Translations under genes and position numbers: made by a program
Assembly (NCBI GenBank): GCA_024138025.1
Contig: JAMXBD010001250.1
Span: 62,001 to 126,000 of the forward strand
Reading direction: 5' to 3'
DNA: 64,000 bases
Origin: Combretum micranthum
Taxonomy: Eukaryota; Streptophyta; Magnoliopsida; Myrtales; Combretaceae
Part shown: positions 24,501 through 36,430 of the stretch, in pieces
Numbering within the stretch: the first letter of the stretch is position 1
Layout of the letters: each line of letters opens with the position of its first letter
The notes under the pieces: generated by a model
Told to the model about the DNA's origin: nothing
Databases searched by the model: none
The model's input: the letters and a program-made list of their open reading frames with translations, nothing else

Positions 24501-26570
24501 TGTTTAAACTTTTCTCCGTATTTAAGTTGTGTACATCTACCCAAATGAGCACGCATGCTACTAGTACCATTTGAACTTATAAAAGAAAAATTTTTTGAAC
24601 AATGATTACAAAATGCCCTCAATTTACCATATGTCCCCCCTTTTGTAAAATTTTCCCACACATCAGACCTCTGTCTCTTAGTATTTGCTGAAGAATTAGG
24701 AGTTTTAGATGATTTACCAAAAGATAGTGGATTTCAATACTCTCATTGGGACCATCAAGGTTTTGCACTGGTATACTGTCATCGATGCTTTGCGTCTCAT
24801 TATCATTAAGTGTAGACATCTGTACACACACAAAATATGAATAAATAAGTAATATAGAGCAAAAATATGCTTTCAGGACATACTTTTGGAATCCCAGTCC
24901 AAGAAAGAAACGTGACAATATGAAATAAAAAAGCTAACATTCTCTATACAATTATAAAAAGGTGCTTTCTCTTTTCTTTTGTTTTTGGTACATCTGGATT
25001 ACAAAAAATATATATTTCCTATTACTTTTAGGCACTTTAAAATCAATTTAAAAAACTTGAATTAATAAAAGACCGATGTCATATCCATCTCAAAGGTTAA
25101 ACAATGTGCATTCGTGAAATTGGTGGGGTCATTCAATTCCTAGGAAACTAGTTGACAAAGTAGTAATCTAAATCCTAATACATCTTAGGACAATGTAAAA
25201 TAATGTATATCACATTGAATCAAATCAGAACGTTGACCAGATATTCTCATAAAAAAAAAAAACTAAATTTATTTGATTTCAGCTACAACGATTGCTTCAT
25301 CTTTTTTTTTTTTTTTCCAACTCAATTTATCTTCTAGTAGTTAGTCCACCACCTTGCCTATATTCGTTTGTGCATCAGCGCAAGAGTAATACCCCAAAGT
25401 TGCTTCCTCCCACCATCCCAATCCACTTAATTACCCATATTTAGTTGATCTAGATCCTGCATCACATGAGAATAGGCTGAATAGCCATTTCCCATTCAAT
25501 TTAGCTATTTCATCTCAACTTCAAAACCCACTTTAATGGCTATCATCAATCTGTTTGTGCCATTTACACCTCTATGGCTCTATCCCATACTAAAGTTAGG
25601 TGACCCTCATTAAAACTCAAACATGCCGCTTCATCCCAACCTCTACTACTGCTCTCAAGTATAACCCACATGCCCCACTTATGCTTGGATTAGGAATCTC
25701 GCTATATGCACACTCATTATAAGCCAGTAACCAACACTTAACGAATATTTTTAAGCCAATCCAATTCAATTCCAGTTTCATTCGACAAGCATACACGTTA
25801 TAATAGTTGCCACAACATAATCAAAACAACATCCACCAGAGAGCAATAACCAATCATCAAGATTGCGATAATTAAGCCTATGTAATTTTACTCCATATAA
25901 AACCATTTGGTGCGCATATATGCATGCAACGCAGCATCAAACCCACCAAAATTTCCATGAAGTAATTCTGACGATTTGACACTATACATATGACATCGTA
26001 CCGGATGAACCCAAATTAACATAAAAAATCACACATTCCTGTAATTTAAAGGAGAGATCAAGAAGTAAAACACAAAAAAAACAAAAAATCATATAAAAAT
26101 GGAAACCCTAATTGATATTCTATCAAAATGTTCGAGAGAAAGAAAAGGAAAAAAAAAACAGATCGAAAGATGACTTACCAAGATAGAGATGTTATGAACC
26201 CAAGCAAGCAAAGATGAGATGACGCAGGGAGGGAGAGGAAGTAAGTGTGACTTTGTGAGACATGGATGAGAGAATGAGAGAGTGAGAGGCAAGAGCGTGA
26301 AACTTGAGAGTGTGAGTAATTTAGGGTTAGACTAAAAGACATGCAAGGTTTTTAATTTTTGTTAGGTTAATAATTTTTTTAATATATTTCAATCGGTTCG
26401 GTTCGAATTAATGGTTCGGTTCATATTACCTTTAGAACCGAACCATAATCCGTTTGGATAATATCAATCCGGACTGCAATCCAAACTGTTTAAAAAAATA
26501 GTAAATTTCAGTTTGGTTCGGTTTGGTTTGCAGTTTGGTTCAGACCGATCGGTTTTTTTGCCCACCCCTA
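21519..26570 (-). mobile_element. hAT DNA transposon, 5.05 kb, structurally complete but decayed
   Basis: The ends are TAGAGGTGGACACGG at 21519 and, inverted, TAGGGGTGGGCAAAAAAACCG at 26570. GATGATAG (21509-21516) and GATGATAC (26571-26578) look like the 8-bp target duplication, with two extra bases on the left. Subterminal regions are packed with CGGTTTGG/CCAAACC motifs, typical transposase-binding repeats of hAT elements. Inside, on the minus strand, is a BED-finger hAT transposase gene. A 5' untranslated exon probably ends at a donor at 26178 (CTATCTTG|GTAAGT) and joins an acceptor just before the ATG at 24819. An (AT)n run lies in the last intron (near 22736-22751). Confidence 0.88.
22604..24819 (-). 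pseudogene. hAT transposase (BED zinc finger, hAT dimerisation domain), broken
   Basis: The reading begins ATGTCTACAC at 24819, right after an acceptor. It encodes a BED-type zinc finger (VWENFTK, CNHCSKNF, GTSSMRAHLGRC), the RNase H-like catalytic region (LTTDTWTS, CCAHILSL, ETRWNSTYLML), and the C-terminal dimerisation motif (STVASESAFSTSG). The last coding exon is 22604-22677, spliced from a donor at 22770. Three lesions are visible: a frameshift near 24731-24740; an in-frame TGA at about 23592 where the family has Trp; an in-frame TAG at about 23015 in the conserved DWW motif. The rest is intact, so decay is fairly recent. It could still be an unusual allele of a live element elsewhere in the genome. 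Confidence 0.88.
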
Positions 26571-27759
26571 GATGATACCCTTGACTATATATGTGAAAGG
26601 AAAATAGAATTAAAAGAAAATCCCCAAAATCTAATTTTTTTGTATCTTTAAAAAAGCCCATAATTATTATACTTTATAAATCATAAGTTAGATTCACTAT
26701 TTCATATAGGATAAGGAACTCATGATTCCTTTGCAAAATGAAACATATCACAAGTTGGACTCATAATTTGTCTTTTGACAATTCCTTTCCCCTTGGCATT
26801 TTTAAATACCTAAAATTTGCACTTATATCCAGCTCAAACAAACTATACAGACTCAAGGTCCTTACTCCACAATCTAAATCCACACTACACAATCACCATA
26901 CTCCACAATACCTCAGTCCTTGTACTTCACAAGAAAAAAAGAAAAAAAAAGTTCCACAAATCATTGACAATCATATTGAGCACAATGAATAACATAGTAA
27001 ATAAATATAACAATCTTTGCTTTACATGGTCAATTTCCTTTTAAAGAATGACATGAAATAAATGACACAAACTAGATATGCACTAACTACTAATGTCGCC
27101 TACTACTCCTCCTCCTCTCCTGTCTTTATGGTTGCAACTGTGGCTCTAATTATGGCCATGGCTGGCAATGCAATCGAGTGGTCTAGATGCCATCCCAGTC
27201 CTCTTTAGGTAGACCATAGTGAGGACTTCAATGCAAGGCGACTAGACCCAGCCCAACTTATGTAAAACCTCCATCAATGTTTTCAGTTTTTCATGCCTTT
27301 TGCATTATGGAGCTAGTGGAGTTTACAGTGGTGACTAGAAGCTCTCATCTAGAGGTGGCGAGGAAAGCTAGCGGAGCAAGGCTTTAAAGGTCTTGCTTCT
27401 TCAAACTTAATATTGAGCAAGCCCTCATCCTTAATATTTATCTAGCACACTTACAATTTCACCTCCTACCCTAGCCCTCTTCATGTGGTCATCGATGACC
27501 TCTTTGATCTTGTAGGGGTAGTTGGGAGTCATCCATGTTGTCCAATACAATTATAAGCTTTGGTAGGTCATCTAAACTAACCCACCATCCTATCAACCTT
27601 TGGCACCCTAACCTAGATATCTGCATATGGCATGTGAGGCGACCAGTGGATGAAATCAATCTGCAATACACAATGCATGTTCAATCAGGAAGAGTTTACA
27701 CATGAATAAGTAAAACAAATATAATATCATTATGGTAGGATTACTACAGTTGGTTGATC
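26571..27759. other. Intergenic, nothing firmly recognised
   Basis: 27060-27680 is less AT-rich than its surroundings and may be an old gene or element fragment, but both strands are full of stops and no motif is recognisable. Confidence 0.35.
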
Positions 27760-28600
27760 ATATACAACTGGCGTACCAATCGACCTGAGAGGAGCTTTGA
27801 ACTGATGATACATATACGAATATCGTAGAGAAAGGTATAGGAGAAGGAACATGCAAACTTGATTTCTCAGCAAGTGTCATAGAAGATCAAATTAGATAGA
27901 TTCGATCGTTCTTGACTTGTTCTTCACGAAATAGTTGCTTTGATCATTTCTAGTGATATTTTAGTAGAGTTTCCGCAATACTTCGATCTGAGCAATACAT
28001 AAAATGATCGCAAATGAGGGGAGGAACTTCGTATTTATAAATGGTGGAGGTTGATGCCAGCCATTTGATAGCATTTGAACAAATGGTTGAGATCGATTGT
28101 TACTGGTGACCACTAGATCATTTCCTAATGATCTGATGGCTACTATTGAACCTCCTTTTCTTTTGGTAGTGGGCTAGGCTTATAATGGGTTCGAGGGATT
28201 TTATAATATAAAAGGAGCCAATTATTCATTTAAAATAATACATTCTAAATATAAAAAGGCTTAACGCTTATTTTAGTCTACATAAGGCCTATTTTAATGA
28301 AATAAAGCCCAAAATTATCGATGAAGCTATTTTGGACTTTACTCTTCATGCATGAGAAAACGAATCAAGCTAAGAGCGTAATAAACCAGACTAACAATCT
28401 CTATTCATAGTCTACGAAATCAAATCTCTTTATGATATCCCTTCTTGAGCTAGGTCTTCTAAGCTCTATCAATAGTTTAGAAAAATTAGTCCATTGCATT
28501 AAATTGGACCAATAACCCAATTACTGAAATGATCCTCTACAATATTTAATTAATTACAAACCATGAACCCCCTCCCCCAATCTGGGAGTATCACAACATT
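27760..28600 (-). promoter_or_regulatory. Promoter-like or solo-LTR-like block, minus strand (tentative)
   Basis: Read on the minus strand, the block starts near TGTTGTGATACTCCCAG (about 28598), has a clear TATA box (CCATTTATAAATACG, about 28035) some 560 bp in, and ends near 27770 with CGATTGGTACGCCAG. This is the shape of an LTR with a U3 promoter, or of a gene promoter with a leader. No primer-binding site match, partner LTR or target duplication was established. Confidence 0.3.
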
Positions 28601-29650
28601 ACTTGGGCATTATTCCACCATGGGCTGCAGAATGTTCTCCAGCTCGATCATTGATGCTAAACAACCCATCTCTCCAATGGCATGGTAAAATAGTACATTG
28701 GACACACTCTTTTAGTTTACTTAATTATATTTTTTCCCCACTTTTAATCTGCTTAAGCTCCCAAAAAAGAAAAATTATTGAGGCAGTTTTAGCATTTATA
28801 TGTTTTTCTTTTGAAAGGGAATTTTCTAGTTGTTATGTGTTGATATTTACAATTGATAAAATTACCATATTTTACTCAAGATCTTGCTAAGCTGGACTTA
28901 AGCATAGGACTGGTTTTATAATTAATTTTTTTCTCAAATTAAGTGAACTAATGTATTTTCATACTTTTATGGGTTATTGAAGATGCTTTTTTAAGTACTT
29001 AAAAAAAATCACCATTGATTAGGGAAAAGGAAAAAAAAAGTAATGGTACTTTATTAAAAAATTACAAAAATACAACCAATAAAAAATAAGCAAGTTATAT
29101 TAAATTTGACTATTCAAGAGACGAGTTTAGATTGCATTAAACTCATCTCTTAACGAGAGAGTTCAACACAATTATACTAAGCTTGTCTCTTTAAAAGACC
29201 AATTCAATACAAAACCTATATCTTCTCTCTCTAACCTCTATTGATAAAAGCTTCCAAACCAAAATAAGAAACGAAATATAAAAAAATTCAACATTACAAA
29301 CTCCAAAAACATAAAATGGTCTATTACAAACCTTAAATAGCATTATTCAAGGTCAAAATGACCTCAATCGTTCCAAACTGAATTAATTCATTCTAAGGCT
29401 TGAAAATCGATTCTCAGAATGGTGTAATACATGAATTAATTCATTCTAGGGCTTGAAAATCGGTTCTCAGAATGGTGTAATACATAAGTCCTATCAGGTC
29501 AAAAGTTACTCTCATTTAAGCCACTATCGGGAATGATTTATTATTTTGGTTTATTTTTGCATATTGTTTTTCCCACTAGCCCATAAAATTAAGATTAATT
29601 CTATAATCATCAATTCTAGAAGAAAAATATGAGTTTTGTTCATTATTGTG
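28601..29650. other. AT-rich intergenic DNA with a local duplication
   Basis: It contains the 53-bp tandem duplication listed separately and a repeated GAGACGAGTT/CTCATCTCTTAA motif around 29117-29165 that recurs near 29990 and 30200, on both sides of the MITE. No gene was seen. Confidence 0.4.
29379..29484. repeat. 53-bp tandem duplication
   Basis: 29379-29431 and 29432-29484 are near-identical (TGAATTAATTCATTCTA then GGCTTGAAAATCG then TTCTCAGAATGGTGTAATACA), with about two differences. Confidence 0.9.
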
Positions 29651-29975
29651 AGGGAAACGATACTTGAACTTTAGTAAAATATATAATTAGATACTTAAAC
29701 TTTGAAAATATTTGGCCAAAGGAAAAAAAACTTTGAAAATAATCAATTTAGTACATGAACTTTAAAATTAATTAGTACAAGAAAAATTTTCAAATTGATT
29801 AAGTTAGTACCTAAAAGAACTTGACTAATGTATTACTAGTGTGCATAAAAAAGTTTTTTCAAGTATTAAATGAATCAAATTCAAAGTTTAATTACTAAAT
29901 TGATCAATTTCAAAGTTCAGATACCTAATTGTTTATATTGTTAAAATTCAAGTATCATTTGTGACATTAACCCTT
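29651..29975. mobile_element. MITE, family A, copy 2
   Basis: The right end reads GTATCATTTGTGACATTAACCCT, the inverted match of the family terminus. The left end is shortened to AGGGAAACGATACTTGAAC, as if a dozen bases including TTAATGTCAC were lost. The internal repeats AACTTTGAAAATAATCAATTTAG and TCAATTTCAAAGTT are as in the copy at 21145-21410. Confidence 0.7.
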
Positions 29976-31139
29976 ATTGTAATAGTTAAGCTTCGTCTCT
30001 TAAAAAAACAAATTCAGTTTAAATTATACTACACTCAAAATTCTTTCTGTTATCATCCCATTTCGAGGATTAACAAAAACTTTTCGAATGGTTCCACAAT
30101 CTGTTCTACATACAATATGTGACAAAGTCAATAGAATTGTACTAATTTCATTTCTTGAAGAGAAAGGTTTGGTCACTTGTGAACACATCTATGAACTCGT
30201 CTCTTTAAGATACGAATTTAAATTGTCTAAAACTAGTATTATTTTCATCACAATAGTATTTTCGTAATTAAATAGTATTTTTTTCCTTTTCCCACGCTAA
30301 TTCTGCATTTTAGAAAAACAATATTTACATTTTTATCAAACGCAATGGTGATGTCCATCAGCAATTTCCTTTTCATAATGTGATGCATAGAGTTTTTTTT
30401 TTTTTTTTTTTTTTTTGGCCGAGTTGCATAGAGTTAAATGATATTATGATAGACAACAATTCATATGAATGGTTCAAGGAAACTATTAGGAAAAAAACGC
30501 TGATATTATAGCAAATGGCTTTCTAATCGGCTTGTTTATGATCTTATTGCCAAAACTATCCAATCCAATATATCATCTAATTCATTGCTTCACACCTATT
30601 ATTAAAATTAATCTAATAGTAATTGAAATGATTATAAAATTTAATATTAAGGATTCCACCAACTGTACTGTAAAAGAACCGCAGAGTCCAGCGTAGAATT
30701 AGACATAACCAAGAGATCTAATAATTAAAGACATTTCGAATACGCAAAATAAGTAGAAATTCAATGGTCGGTTAAGCCTATCGATGCCTACCAGCTTGAG
30801 AAGTTTGAATAGAGAGCTTGTAGTTGTAGTGTTCTTCTTAAAGTCCAATCAGCGTCCAGTTCATTAGGCATGTCTGCTTGTTCTTATTAGACCCACAATT
30901 CAAAATTTTAAATTTGCATACTTGACACACTCCATGACTCTATTTAAGTTAACCATCAAATGAATAGCTATAAAACAAACATTTATGGTAGTTGACTGTG
31001 AAATTTATTTATCGCAGTACCAAAGTTAGACTTTCTAGGTTGAAAACATGTTTATACTATAAACCTTGTATTACTAAGTGGTCGATTTAACAAAAATTAG
31101 TCAAAAAGTCCAAGTACAACTGATAAATTTAACCAAATT
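29976..31139. other. Intergenic, nothing firmly recognised
   Basis: It contains a run of about 24 T at 30392-30417 and otherwise AT-rich unique-looking DNA. Confidence 0.35.
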
Positions 31140-31280
31140 ATCAATAGCCTTGTAGCCTAGTAGCATTCGCTTCAAATCATCATCCTTGAGGTAGCGAGTT
31201 CAATTCTCCACGTTAGCGTATTATAACGGCCCAATGTGATCTTGTTGTAATATCCTTCGTGGCCCATCGAAAAAAAATAT
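31140..31280 (+). mobile_element. Probable tRNA-derived SINE
   Basis: A box-A-like TAGCCTAGTAGC (about 31153) and a box-B-like GAGTTCAATTC (31196-31206) have the spacing of an internal RNA polymerase III promoter. About 60 bp later a short A-run ends the unit. The flanks AACCAAATT (31131-31139) and AATCAAATT (31281-31289) match at eight of nine bases and look like a target-site duplication. Length ~140 bp fits plant SINEs. Confidence 0.5.
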
Positions 31281-32014
31281 AATCAAATTCATTCACAAGC
31301 TTAAATTTTATATGAAATTGTTGTTTAGTATATTTGAAATGTCTTTTTAATATGGCTCAAGCTTTTAGATCCAATAAGCCAATTCTTATTTGATAAATTT
31401 GAAACTTTCAAGAATTAATATAGATAGGATCAAATTTTTTGTATATATAAGAAATTATTTTGAGTATTAATATCTCTTCTAACACATCTTAAAACTTGTT
31501 AGGGAAAAAGGGGTTGATAAATTATATGTAATGAACCTTGGATTTGGTTCATACTTCATATGAGCAAAGGACTCAAATTTATTACCAAAATCTTTTTTTT
31601 TTTAATATTTGATCTACTCCACCTACTTTTTTTTTTTTTTTTGTCTTTTTTCCACTACTCCCTCCACAGTTGCTAATAAGTCTAATTTCAAGGAAACAAG
31701 TAATGGCATGTAATTCTTGTTAATGTACCTACTTATTAATGACTTTTTTGGGATCTTAGCAGCATATATCTTGTGATTAGATCATATCTTTACGATTGAC
31801 TATACATTTTAAAAATTAATAATCAGAAGATCAACAAAGGTTTAAAAAAAAATTCTTGGAATTCTGATTGTGATAAGCATTGCACTATTGATATTTTTCT
31901 TTTCACTATTCATGGGATCATTTTACTTCATATATGACTACATTTTTCAAACAAGGGCACTTCAAAGATAACGATAAGCATGAAAAGCTATATCCAATAA
32001 GAATGACAACAGGT
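31281..32014. other. Intergenic, nothing recognised
   Basis: AT-rich DNA with poly-T runs near 31591 and 31628. No exon or element end was identified. Confidence 0.35.
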
Positions 32015-32225
32015 CTATTTAGAGCTTTTTTCGACAGATATAGATACTTTTTTAAAACATTTTGTTAATAAATTGTTCATCTAAAAATTGATATAAATAA
32101 AAAAAATATTGATAGTTTTCATAAAAAATAAAAAAAATTAAATATAAATATAAATCGGATATAGTTACGCATATCATTTTGATATAAATATAAATACAAA
32201 TAAAAAATACAAACAGATGGATACG
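32015..32225 (+). repeat. AT-rich dispersed repeat, family B, copy 1
   Basis: Its sequence from AGCTTTTTTCGA through ATATCATTTTGATATAAATATAAATAC matches, in the same order and with many changes, the reverse complement of 51540-51755. It is probably a MITE or relict of one; its true ends are unclear here. Confidence 0.5.
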
Positions 32226-34989
32226 CAATCATCCGAACCCTAAAGTGGTACATAGGTTGAAAAGACGAAAATGGCAAGTACGATACCATCATTGAGAAAA
32301 CCGGAGTTTCAAAGTCATATAAAGGGGCCGTGCGTGATAATTAACATATGTGGACAATACTTAGATGTTTTATACCGTCCAATCAATGAGTACCATACGT
32401 TGGAAAGGACCCTAGGTTTTTAAGGAATTGTCTTTTGTTGCAATTTCAAGATCTTGGGTTGTCTCTGAATTTTGGTGTGGAAAATGAATAAGATCGTAGT
32501 GAGACTAGCACACTAACTGGATGTAGCTATACGTACGTAACCTCCAACTAATCACACCAAAATCAAGAAGATAGAAGGTCCAAACATCACCAAGTAAGTA
32601 TGTTAGGTGGATAACTCAACACGTGGACCAGCAGCCACATGGGCACCCGCCGCCAGCCTGATTCCTTCACCGCCAGGTCCATGCTCTAGGAGCCACGATC
32701 TGGCCGGACCTTGTCGGTTGAGCAACAACAGGAAAATGGATTTATTGGTATGAACAGATAAAATGGTAATAAAATGTCGATAATGTTTCTTGTTTTTACT
32801 TAGTTTATCGGAAATAATTTCTTATTTAGAACACCAATCGATGTTAATTACTTATTTAAAATTAAAATAAAAATAATTATTAATAAATAGTTATAAAATC
32901 GCATATATAAGCTAGGATATGTAGTGAAAATATGACCGTAATATATAACATTTACAGCAGGCGATATAGCATTGGATATTGTGATTGCATGAAGCAATAG
33001 GAGCAGAGGCAGAGCTATATATATCGCATTCGCATGTAAAAATAGTGATATATACATTGCTTTTATCAACCACGATATAGGTATGGTAGTGACCGCGATT
33101 TATTCACGTGATTTGTATATAAAAACCAATATTCTATTTTTCAAACACTATTTTGCTACATGTTATTGTTAATTAATTTCGTCAAATTTACATATTGGTG
33201 ATTTTTTTTTCTTTTTGTATATAAACTATAGACATGTGTTAGACCTAATTTATCATATATCTAAAAATATTACTAATAGATGTAATCACCAAGCAATTCA
33301 CATGGTATGCTAATACTAAAATAGATCTTATATTTGGTAAGTTTAGACATATTAGTTTCTAAGTTCTAATTCATAAATTCCTTTGTCTTTTTTTAATTCT
33401 CCTCAACATTGAAACATTGTTATATTTTTCTAATTAATCTTTTTAAATAATTATGGACCAATTAGTTCAGAGCCACTCCATGCAAACCCCGTCGGCATCC
33501 TAGCCCAACCAAATCATGACCTTGGCTATAACAAGAGAAATGCTAGTAGCACCGTATAGGTAAATTCATTAGTAACTTATAAATAAAGGTGAAATTATGA
33601 CTTGTAAATAATTTTATAAAAATAATGCATTATAGCCACCGTTCATCTAAAAAATTATTGATATTTACTAGTCTCTCAGTTGAAATGGTAACATATTAAT
33701 ACCATTAATTTTTTATGGCCAATTCTACTTGAAAAGGAATACAGAATACAAAATACATAGTCTAAACTTCTACCATATTTGGAAACTAATTTCAGCATAG
33801 AGACACCCACATAAATTTACATTTATAAGGATCTACTTAGCAAAATTACCATGAATGATCTTGTTAATTAGATATATACATATACGCATTATTAACATTA
33901 TACTTTACGGAAAATAATTATATAGGGATATAGAAGTTTATTATGTTGATTTCTCAACAAGTGCATTTTGTATAACACTTGTCATCAGTTAATGTCGGGG
34001 CCATGATAATATTAATGAATTCTCTGTATCGCCGTGTACATGGATATAACTGGCTAGATTACTTGTTCTGTAGGAATCAAAGGGTGAATAAAATTCTAAA
34101 CCAATAGAAATGCAATAAAGTTGTACTAACTATTACATATTTATTATAATATATACTTGGTATAAAAGAATTAAACGAGTAATTATTGAAGTCAAGGTAA
34201 AATATTTATACCTATCTTGTTTTATCATTGAAAAATGGTAATTATATAAGTGATATTTTTCAAGACATGACCATTTATGATAAAAATTAAAAACAATCCA
34301 TTAAATAGCAATTGTATATGAATTGCCACAATTGCTATTCGTTGTCCCCATTACTAAACACCATAATAACAGCAGTTTTACCTGAAATAGAGATGTCAGG
34401 AATAACTATTATAGCTATACAAGTTAAATACATGAAAAACTTGCTGATTGTTAGGCTGGACAGTTGGCTGAAGGGCAACCTAACTGCTAGAGATTGTTGG
34501 ATATTTGAACAAAAGTGGGGGGTTGGGGGGGAAGAATTCCATTACTTATTGGAACAATGGAAAAAAAACAAATTGAACCGATTCTTGGGGATATTTACGA
34601 TCAAATTATACATATATATGTATTTATAAAGATCAAGAGATTACGTGTTGGAGATGGATCTGCGATTTTATATTGTCAAAAAAAAAAAAAATTCCAATTT
34701 TAACTATCAGAGAAGCAATCCATGATGATAGAACAAGGAAAGGGTGGTGGGGGAAGTAGGAGTTAATGTTATTCTTCTAACCGAGCTATGGGTTTTAATT
34801 AGGGACTTCAGCCTTGTGTATTGCCACCAAATGGGGTGGGTTGGAAAAGGTTAAATAAATTTAGATTTGTGTGAAGCTGTTACACGTCTCTAAGATGAAT
34901 CAAACTATAAAAGTGTGCCTGCAAATGAAAAGGTGAAGCTCCTCAAAGAATGTTGGATTGAAGCAACTCCTACGTAGACAAATGTGATC
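32226..34989. other. Intergenic, nothing firmly recognised
   Basis: A less AT-rich patch at 32590-32720 (AACACGTGGACCAGCAGCCACATGGGC) includes an ACGTG core but no reading frame. The rest is AT-rich. A frame at 34312-34629 is open for 105 codons without recognisable motifs. Confidence 0.35.
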
Positions 34990-35275
34990 TAGCGGATTGG
35001 CTGCCAAGATTAGGGAAACAAGAACTGAAGAAGATAGGTATCGTGTGCATTTTTTGCGCCACCGGTAATAGTTGTTAAGTTTCTCAAACTCGATGTTTAT
35101 ATATACAATATACTTAAACGCCGAGGCCAGTCTCTAGCCTCTAAAGCTTCTAATTGATGTCTTGTTCTCCTTAAGTATACTGTATATACAAATATCGAGT
35201 TTGAGAAACTTAACAACTATTACAGGTGGCACAAAAATCAAAACTATCAACTAGAAGCTAAGGAGAGCCAATCGG
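34990..35275. repeat. Long fold-back (inverted repeat) structure
   Basis: The inner arms 35050-35117 and 35171-35237 are close reverse complements: the left reads GCGCCACCGGTAATAGTTGTTAAGTTTCTCAAACTCGAT and the right, inverted, gives the same with few changes. The 53-base loop has its own small palindrome (GGCCAGTCTCTAGCC). Weaker pairing extends outward (GGATTGGCT near 34997 with AGCCAATC near 35266). Transcribed, it would fold into a hairpin of over 65 base pairs. It adjoins the 3' end of the LINE remnant. It could be a fold-back transposon, an inverted duplication of LINE flank, or a small-RNA precursor. Confidence 0.75.
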
Positions 35276-35283
35276 GTATTTAA

Positions 35284-36430
35284 CTAAGAATCCAAATGAC
35301 ACATCCCTCTCTTGGAAAAGCAGGCTATCCAATTTGTAACACCATTTGCTTTCCTTGAAATGTTTACAAAGGACACACCAAAGGAAAAGTACAACTTAGA
35401 CTTAATATTTTCTACTATTGGTTTACTACTCCATTTTGTGGAAAACTTCATTAACTTAATAGCTTCAACCACAGTGTTAGCATATGATTCAACAATAATT
35501 CTAGGCCAGCCCATCTTCATTGCCAGGTTCAAAACCTTTTGGCACCGCTAGACACTCCATCGTCTCTGGATCCACACCACCAGCCTGGTCCACAAAGCCA
35601 GCTGACACCTTCCCTGAGTGGCTGAGCGATCACATGTAACCCCCACCAATGCAACCAAAAGTACAATCTTCCTATCAAGCCCCATTCGTACGTTCGTCAA
35701 GCTTCTTCCAAATCTCCTACCACCACGAGAAAGAGACCTTTCTTGAAGCCAACTCCATAAAGTCCACACCATCTCCTTTTCATCACATAATCCACAGCCC
35801 TAAACCACACGCAATTTACCCACAGGCAAAGAAGGAGCGCATGTTCTTTCGTTTCAACATCCCCCAAAAAGGACAGCAAGATTCAGGACACACCTTTTGT
35901 TGATACAGATTCGACATAACAAGTAAGGAGTTTGCAACAACCTCCAAAGGAAATGTTTGATTGGTTGAACATCTAAGCTTCATAGTTTATTCCACTCTAT
36001 AGGGGAAAGAACACAGAGGATGACGCTTTGGAAAACACCATAGGGATTTGAGCATCATCGAGATATTTATGGGCCGAATTCACTATGTAACACCCGATCT
36101 ATCGAATGGCTATACAAGAGCATTTGCTTTATGTCGAATAGGTAAAAGGATCTCCTTTATCTTGGTAGATTCATTATGTGAAATAAAGGGTTCTAAACTT
36201 CTAAGATCCCAAAAGTTTCCATCTCTATTAATTTGGTGACGCACCTTCTTCCATAGGCCTTACTTTCGATCTGTTCTTCTTAGCTTGAATTTCGGCAAGT
36301 TAGAAACCTATCTGTCCTTCCATACACTAACTGATTCTCCATTTCCAATTTGCCACATAGCAACTTCAAAAAGGACATCCCCACCTTCGATGATACTTGA
36401 CCAAGCTTAAGATGCCCACCAACCTTTTCT
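35284..36430 (-). pseudogene. LINE (L1-like) ORF2 remnant, C-terminal part
   Basis: Minus-strand frames, interrupted by shifts and stops, give in order the post-RT motif WQIGNGES.SVWKDRW (about 36356-36310), a zinc-binding reverse-transcriptase region (ETKEHALLLC..W, about 35865), and an RNase H-like end (MGWPRIIVES, ...RKANGVTNWIA, to 35284). This order is that of plant L1-type ORF2 proteins. The reverse transcriptase core is absent upstream, so it is probably a 3' fragment as left by incomplete reverse transcription, later mutated. A domesticated RNase H-like gene is unlikely given the broken frames. Confidence 0.75.
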
